DNA from: Cylicocyclus nassatus
Taxonomy: Eukaryota; Nematoda; Chromadorea; Rhabditida; Strongylidae
Assembly: GCA_958299035.1 (NCBI GenBank)
Contig: CATQJL010000112.1
Span: 12,686,880-12,750,879, forward strand
Direction of reading: 5' to 3'
Length of the DNA: 64,000 nucleotides
Below the pieces are notes generated by a model. The model was not told where the DNA came from. It searched no databases and was given only the letters and a program-made list of their open reading frames with translations. Below, one piece after another: positions 57,757-64,000 of this stretch. The translations under genes and the position numbers were made by a program. Position 1 is the first letter of the stretch; each line of letters opens with the position of its first letter.

Positions 57757-59330
57757 ATTAAGGCTAGAAAATGACCAGAGAGCATATTCACGTGAGAGAC
57801 GCAGACGCGTCGCGGACGCGAGCAGTCGCCTCGCAAGTCATAGGGCCCTGTCTTCCAGGAGCCGATCTGGACGAAGCAAAGGGTAGCTAGTTTCTTACTT
57901 ATTGTTAGAATCCCCATAAAACAAACGCTTTTCACAGTTCTCGCTGAATACCGAACCTGAGATCTGCTGACTCTTTACAAGTAGTGCTATATAGCGTACT
58001 GCAACCGCTTTGCGATTTATCAAGATATATCCTCTCGTTTGATCCTGACTCAACCCTCAGTTACGGTTTGTCTTCAATAATCGGCGATGTGCGAGTAACA
58101 GCCATTCTCTGGCATCATATGCTGCGAGATCCTACCTTGACACATTGACGACCATACAGATTTTTATTGTGTGCATTTTGGGATCAAGCCTTTTTACGGG
58201 CCAGCCCACACTTTCCAATTATAATTACGCTTACTGTCATTACAGTATACCTACAGTAAATCGAAAATCTGGCAAAAAAGGTAGAGGTCATCCTTAATCT
58301 CAATGCAAAAAAAAGCTTATGGAGTTATTTATTTATTTTAGGATAGTAGTCATTTTAACAAAATTCAGGCCTTGGCACATTATGTGTATCAAGCGGTCGT
58401 CAGTATGCTAATTATACTACAGTAATAAAGAAGGTGGGTAATTCGCTCCAGAACCTAAGTTAAAGCCAGCTGTACAAAATGGTACCTAAACCTCCTCTAA
58501 AGATTTCACGACAAGGGAGTTATCAAGAATCAAACAGTAGGCACATTTTGAGGAACAATTTGTTCAAAAAAATTTCTATAGATTTCTAGCTTGCTCAGGT
58601 ATACTTTCCATGTCGGCCTTATGCATGTTTGTGTGTTTATCTCATTTTCAAAAATCGAGAAACACAAAGAAGTCAGGATAGGCGAGCAAATAATGCCTTG
58701 CTCTTGAATAATTATTACTGTAAAAAACATGAAATCAGCTAAAAGAAGGTAAAATCAAAGTATGAATTGTCAGCAGTTACATTGAAAAAGTTGCTATATG
58801 GAGTTTGATAGAATTATAAATATCTTACATTATATATTATTTACCTCTGTCACAATGCACTACCACGATTATACTTGTTTATCTAATGTGGGAAACGTAC
58901 TGGAATTAAAACAAATCTTGATAAATTCTTTTTTCCATAAATCAATTCCCTCGAATTAAACGAATTGAAATATGGCACTACGAAAAGCAGAGTTTGAATT
59001 ATTGAGCGACAAAAATGGCGACGTAATATCTAACGGAGAAAAGAAGTCGTTTTTGATCTAACAGTAGGTCGCTCCTATGCAGAGTTGTTCTGAAGCAGCA
59101 CTTTATTTACAAATTTGTTAAAAATGATGTAACAGTGAGTGAGTCAGGAATCCCACATAAAATAGCTAGAACGTTAATATACGTGCACATCTTCGTTATA
59201 AAGCAAGTCTTCCGTAAGGATAGGAATTCAGTTTCTTCGAAATCCATTCCTGTCCTAGGTACTTGTTGGTGTGTAAGAAAAAACGATGGCAGTCGGTAAT
59301 GAAATTATAGCGAATACGGGCAAAGCTAAG
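57757..59330. other. Unassigned AT-rich sequence
   Basis: No exon, RNA gene, tandem repeat or transposon terminus could be supported in this interval. Confidence 0.4.
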
Positions 59331-59551
59331 CACGGCTTGGCACGAGGTGAATTTTCGATGAGGCCGCAAATTCGAAATTCCTTTTGACCTGAACCCTAAA
59401 CATGAGAAAACACACTCAAAAAATGAAACGTCGACTAAAAAAACCACAAAGCCACAATTTTGTGTCTTTTCCGCCTTAAAAAGGACACCGCTTTGCTTTT
59501 TATCTCAAAACGATATCCAGCTTGCTTACAAGCCACCTGCACCGAGCCCTG
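59331..59551. mobile_element. hAT-like MITE (CAGGGCTCGG family), reverse copy
   Basis: The left end is CACGGCTTGGCACGAGGTG and the right end reads back as CAGGGCTCGGTGCAGGTGGC. Flanks AAGCTAAG (59,323-59,330) and AAGCGAAG (59,552-59,559) agree at 7 of 8 positions. The interior AAACGTCGACT and CGATATCCAGCTTGC tracts match 6,087-6,334 in reverse. Confidence 0.75.
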
Positions 59552-59931
59552 AAGCGAAGGTAACGCTCAAACTTTCATGCACGAGCTGCGGAACAGTTAG
59601 CCATGTGGGAGTGAAAACGGCTGCAAGCATTCGAAATCAGACGCGAACTCGAGGTGAAAATATAAGTGGGAAAATTTCACGCAATGGTAATTTCCATAAA
59701 ATGTGAGTACCTGAACCTTGCATAGATACTAATGTAGCGGCCTAAGGTAAGCCGGTGCCCAAGCGGAAGCTCCTATTATTTTTAGTAGCTTAGAAATCCT
59801 ACAAAAAGCTCCGATCCAGACCGTAATGCTTTCGGGAAAACCAATCAGCGCCCTTGGTACCATAGTAAGTACGGTGTGAGCAAGAATATAGTTGTAATTC
59901 AAGACCACAAAAGAATCATACGAGATGAAGC

Positions 59932-60239
59932 TTAAAGGCAGTAGATTAGCAGAATAGACCTTTGTCAGATTTTGGTAGTGTTAGGTAGTTGACCCTCCGA
60001 ATACACCGTAGCTCCTCCCACCCTCCATTTTATGCTCTAAGTCCTGTAATGGAGATTCACTCCACAGCCCCGCCCACTTCCGTTGAGGGGCGTTATTGGT
60101 GGAAGTTTGGAGCGTTTTTCAGGAATTAGCGCATGAATTGGAGGGTGTGGTTGGGACTACGGTGTATGGGGGGTCTACTACCTAACCAAAATCTGACAGA
60201 GGTCCATTCTGCTGATCCACTGCCTTTAAGCAATGAGTC
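59932..60239. mobile_element. Palindromic MITE (TTAAAGGCAGTAG ends)
   Basis: The termini TTAAAGGCAGTAGATTAGCA and TTAAAGGCAGTGGATCAGCA are inverted. The arms continue with AGACCT-TGTCAGATTTTGGT mirrored by ACCAAAATCTGACAGAGGT and ACCGTAG mirrored by CTACGGTGTA. No clear 8-bp duplication was seen. The ends resemble those of 44,297-44,688. Confidence 0.75.
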
Positions 60240-60734
60240 ACTTGAAGTTCTCCACTTTCCCTTGAAAATGCTTTACGAACCCATTTCTTTTATGTAGCGC
60301 TTTCTTTCAGTAGGGAGGATGGGAATTTCCAACACTAATGCAGAGGCCTTCCAGGGTACTGGACATCCAGAATTTTTTTTGGTGAGAGTGAGGAGGGGAG
60401 CGCGTGACAAATTATTTTTTCTATCATCGACGAAATACGTTAAGCGCACTTTTAATTTTGTAGTCTTTTTTTGGGATTTTTGCGGATAGGCTCCCTGAGT
60501 AAGTTTTTCGATTTTGAGCTTTTGGAGATTTGCAAGGAAATCAAACATTTTTTGCAAAACGATTCCATAAACAACACGACTGCCATCGGCTATACTTACA
60601 GAAAAGGTGAATCAAAAGAAGCACAATATATCTATCGCAAAATTTCCAGTTTTCGAAAACAACCTTAGCTTGAAAAATGCATGAAAATGTTTGATTATTG
60701 CTAAGATCTTAAATATATATATATATACATTTTA
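60240..60734. other. Unassigned; short frames only
   Basis: A 94-codon minus frame (60,273-60,557) overlaps a 65-codon plus frame, and neither has a recognisable motif. A short TA tract lies at about 60,713-60,726. Confidence 0.35.
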
Positions 60735-61314
60735 GGTTGAACCAAAAGTTCTGTCGCATTACTTTTAAAAAATCGTAATTTCTTCCTGCCACGGTATTTT
60801 TTTCATTCAAAATACCACTAGAAAGAGTAACTCATGTAATTTCTGAGATCCATTATCCTAGAATTTTTTGACCCCTCTTTCTAGCTTAGCAAAATTCGTG
60901 CTTATCGAGCGGTTCCTGAAGAAGTTATGACTTTTGGAAAAAATGGCAAGAAATCAATTTTCTTAAAAATCCGATTTTTCGGCATTTTTTCTAGGAAATC
61001 ATAACTTTTTTAAGAAGGGCTCAACCAACGCAAATTTTGCTCGGCTAAAAAGAGAAGATAAAAAACCTAGGTTACTGGCTCTTTTGGATTTTATGGCGCA
61101 GTTTTGGAATTTTTAACGGGCTTGCCTCAAAATTCCGAACCTGAAGTGATTTCCTTTTCACAATTTTATCTAGGCGATTAGAGCATGTGAGAGAAAAAGG
61201 CAAGGTGTCATCAAAAAGTACCTGAGTTACTCTTTCTACTAGTATTTTTGAATGGAAAATAGTGGCGGAAGAAGTTACAATTCTTTGAAAATGGGACAGA
61301 ACTTTCTGTTAACC
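60735..61314. mobile_element. Mariner-like MITE (GGTTGAACCAAAAGTTCTGTC ends)
   Basis: The left end is GGTTGAACCAAAAGTTCTGT and the right end reads back as GGTTAACAGAAAGTTCTGTC, bounded by TA at 60,733-60,734 and 61,315-61,316. The arms pair inward: AATTTCTTCC with the GGAAGAAGTTACAATT tract, and ATTCAAAATACCACTAG with CTAGTATTTTTGAAT. This terminal sequence is typical of mariner-type transposons. No transposase was seen. Confidence 0.8.
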
Positions 61315-61316
61315 TA

Positions 61317-62869
61317 AAATATTCAAATCCTTATGAAACAAGCACACTATGAGCTTAATTTAGACACTGAGCTGGAAGGCACTGAATCGTTGTAAGTGCG
61401 ACTATAGTGTACTGTGACCATTTCATAATCTACCTAGAAAGGTTTTAGTTTGACTATAATTCAGCTCAACCGTCATTTGATCTCTAAGGACCTGTGGATG
61501 TGCAAATGACGGCCAAATGATTTTTACTTTGTTTTGATCATAAGTATAAAGCCCCAATAGAACGAATTTGGAAACAATTAATTGTATTGCAAAATAAAAA
61601 CTTCTGAAAGCTGTTTTGCAAACTAAACCTTAAATTCAGCTCTGCTAAACAAACAGCCTTGAATTATTTTTTATCTTGTGCATTTCGAATAGCCTAACCA
61701 TTATCAACCTAGAATTATCATCAAGATGGGAGGATGAGATGCACTAATTTATCACTGAGCAAGTTTCATGAGAAATCAAAACTTGAAAAATTCCAAATGC
61801 AAGCGCTTATATAAACCAGAAAAAGCAGCCATACAGATGTCGAAAGCATAATATTTCATCTCACAAGCCTCAAATGAGACGGCTCAAAATTTTTGTCAAT
61901 ATAGCCACCCCCAGATTGCGACACATCCTCTTCGCGAACGTCGCTCTGCTGACATATCAGCTTACGTGTCCGAGGAGCTTACTGAAGTTCCCGCTCGTCT
62001 AATGTGATAACCAATAGCAAACGCTATGGTTGTAAAATGCTTCATCTTACAGCTGATAAGCGCACGTTGAAGTAGTCAATGTTGGGAAGAAAGCTGCTCA
62101 CGCATTCTGTTTTATGAGCAAGATAAAATAGCGCGATAACATTGCACAACTATCATGCCGCGATCAAAAATGACGATTGCTTCAACACTTTCCGACAAAA
62201 ATCAGAGCTCATTAGCATAGCTTGTTTTCATTAGATATGCAGAAGCGATGCGACGGTTGGTTTTTGGTTCCCCTATTTTGCGTTTTGGCCAATACTACCA
62301 GCACACGCTCAGTAATCAAACTGAGATGTAAAGATATCTAAGTGACCACCGCTCATACAGCAGTGACAAAAGCGATGAGTTCCAACATGCTCGAAAAGCA
62401 GGCATTGTTCACAGGTGTGGAAGTGAGGGGATCGAAATAACTGATGACACTAAAAGCAGTTTCCGAATACTCTATCTCCAAGCCTTAGGAGAAGCATTTT
62501 GAAGGCAGGGCAGGCATAACTTGCCCGAACGAACTTCAAAATCTCCCCATTTGGAGAGCTTGAAATCGACGTAAGCCAGCATTTTGAAAGGCCTTTCATT
62601 TTTTGGACGACTGAGAAGATTTCCGCCAAAGTTGACGATGCACAGTTGTTGGGCGGCTGTTGCACAGAATCGACTGCATGCTCGACAATCAAGATAAATT
62701 CAGCATTATGGAACGATTCACTTCAGTCATTGTAATTGACTATTTTATAATAACTCATTCTAGTGACAGAGAATAAATTATTCCGCCATTCATTAAGGAA
62801 TGTTAGGCATAACCCATTCATGTTTGAGTAATACAGAAAGATATTGACCATGGTTCTGGAAATTAGAAC
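61317..62869. other. Unassigned; one cysteine-rich minus-strand reading noted
   Basis: At about 62,460-62,690 the minus strand can be read with DCRACSRFC and GKLCLPC. At about 62,340-62,425 a different frame reads CEQCLLFEHVG followed by FCHCC. Paired cysteines suggest a decayed zinc-binding exon, but no splice sites or family could be fixed, so I call no gene. Confidence 0.3.
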
Positions 62870-63870
62870 GTTTCAAACTATATTGACGTTTCGTTTTCTA
62901 TCCCCGTACGCGACACCATTTTTTTACCGTGAGAAAAAACAATATTTTCAAACCATAAAAATTGTTTTCAACTAAAAAGATAACCTCTCATCTTTTGCAC
63001 AGATTTTCGTGCGGAAAAATCCGTTTTAGCGCCATTGAGAACGATGTCAAAAACGTGTATGAGGTCGGTACTTTAAAAATTTGTAACTAAGGTCAGGGAA
63101 AAATTGAGAGGCTGCAATGAACAGGCTATGTAGTGTAGTGCCACTCTATCCATGAAAAAAGTTTCAGCAATTGAGTAGCAGTGAGCTAGAAAAAATCCAG
63201 ATGCGACTCTCGCAAATTTAGATGCGATCCTAGAAAGCAAAAACTAAGATTTTTAAGCTTGAAATTTTGTAACTCACTGGAGAAGCTAAGAAACAGCCTG
63301 AGATTTTTAGAATAGAAAGTAGGAGGACGGCCTCCTATTACAGCAAGATTGCAGTCAACAAGCTTCAATAGCTCCGGAAAAATTTAAATGCGACCCCCTT
63401 TTCTCTTTCCTTTTTTTGCTATCGTATATAAAATCATAAGAACATCCACAGCTTACAGTTTAAGACCAGTATTTGAATATATGTAGTAGGACATTTCCAA
63501 AGTGCAGGTAAATTGTTTGGGCCCATGAAAAGCATTACAAAAAGATTGAAAATCATTGATGGTCATCGTTGGTGAAGATATTCGCTTTCGTCGAGGGTGT
63601 GTGACTTCAGGAAGGCTAGAAACAGGATTTCTCTGCCAATCGGTACATTCAGCATTCCTATGCAATCATACATCCTTCATAAGTATTTTGAGCTTTTGAA
63701 AATGTTTTTTGAGGTCTACTGATTCTTACCTTTATTATTCTGATTTCCACTTTTTCATAAATCTTGTAAAAAACACTGATTATCTGCTTTTTGATATCCT
63801 TTCAAGCTAACGGTATTTTAGCCTAATCACCCCCTCTTACGCCCCCCCCCCCCCATTTTAGGTGCTAAAA
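62870..63870. mobile_element. Inverted, diverged copy of the 2,402-3,689 hAT-type element
   Basis: In reverse orientation this follows the same order: the AAAAAGCAGA tract (about 63,785), ATGAAAAAGTGGAAATCAGA (about 63,745), TGTACCGATTG (about 63,640), GCGACCCCC (63,395), the doubled TCGCATCTAAATTT (63,200), TGCAGCCTCTCAAT (63,105) and CACGTTTTTGACATCGTTCT (63,045). The element ends are not recognisable. Confidence 0.7.
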
Positions 63871-64000
63871 AGCTCATAACTCGCTTCAGAGTAATGCTTC
63901 GCAGCTAAGGACAGCATATTTCCGAAAGGCTGACCTAAGGTAAGTGCCTTTCCTTAGTTGTGCTTAGAGCCAAAACCACTAGTTGTAATTTTTCAGATGT

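Noticed and set aside
62340..62690. Nuclear-receptor-type zinc finger
   Set aside because: The cysteine pairs are in two different frames and in the wrong order for a receptor DNA-binding domain, and no acceptor or donor fits.
1..64000. CRISPR arrays, operons, integrases or other prokaryotic systems
   Set aside because: Tandem repeats here have variable unit lengths and no spacer structure, and coding sequence is intron-split with eukaryotic signals.

Overview
The window reads as nuclear DNA of a nematode, probably a strongylid (clade V). The grounds are a sequence matching the nematode SL1 spliced leader at 21 of 22 positions (57,442-57,463), short introns with TTTCAG-type acceptors (one of exactly 50 nt), C-type lectin and fibrinogen-domain genes of nematode style, an RTE-like LINE, and a very high density of small inverted-repeat DNA transposons. 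There is no prokaryotic-style gene organisation. Most short open frames here are chance frames, and the real coding sequence is split into small exons.

Layout. 1-210 is a 30-bp minisatellite. 211-10,340 is copy 1 of a diverged duplicated block (C), interrupted by hAT-type and mariner-type elements. 11,713-13,155 holds a foldback element and a hAT MITE fragment. 13,215-20,472 (block A) and 27,163-32,823 (block B) are direct duplicates carrying the same minus-strand C-type lectin gene. Copy A is broken: an exon is deleted, a cysteine is lost, and an RTE-like LINE sits in its last intron with a 15-bp target-site duplication. Copy B keeps four phase-compatible exons. Between A and B lies a Penelope-like retroelement whose GIY-YIG endonuclease precedes the reverse transcriptase and which has a CxC linker, the permuted Naiad-type order. 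33,700-38,530 is copy 2 of block C. 38,531-42,600 is mostly unassigned.

The right third is on the plus strand: a decayed C-type lectin (42,860-43,306), then a fibrinogen-related-domain gene whose first exons lie at 44,866-45,700 and last exons at 55,613-55,863. The roughly 10 kb between them is filled by two tandem-repeat arrays and foldback elements. From 56 kb to the end the sequence is mainly transposon debris: a hAT MITE with a perfect 8-bp duplication (56,243), a TA-flanked foldback element (57,154-57,754) that contains the SL1-like RNA candidate, further MITEs, and an inverted second copy of the 2,402-3,689 element.

The two lectin copies and the fibrinogen-domain gene encode likely secreted recognition proteins. 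The duplicated blocks make it possible to order several insertions, because the paired copy preserves the empty site. The observations most worth pursuing are the SL1-like RNA candidate, the permuted Penelope element with a hammerhead-like core in its 3' region, and the decay of lectin copy A.
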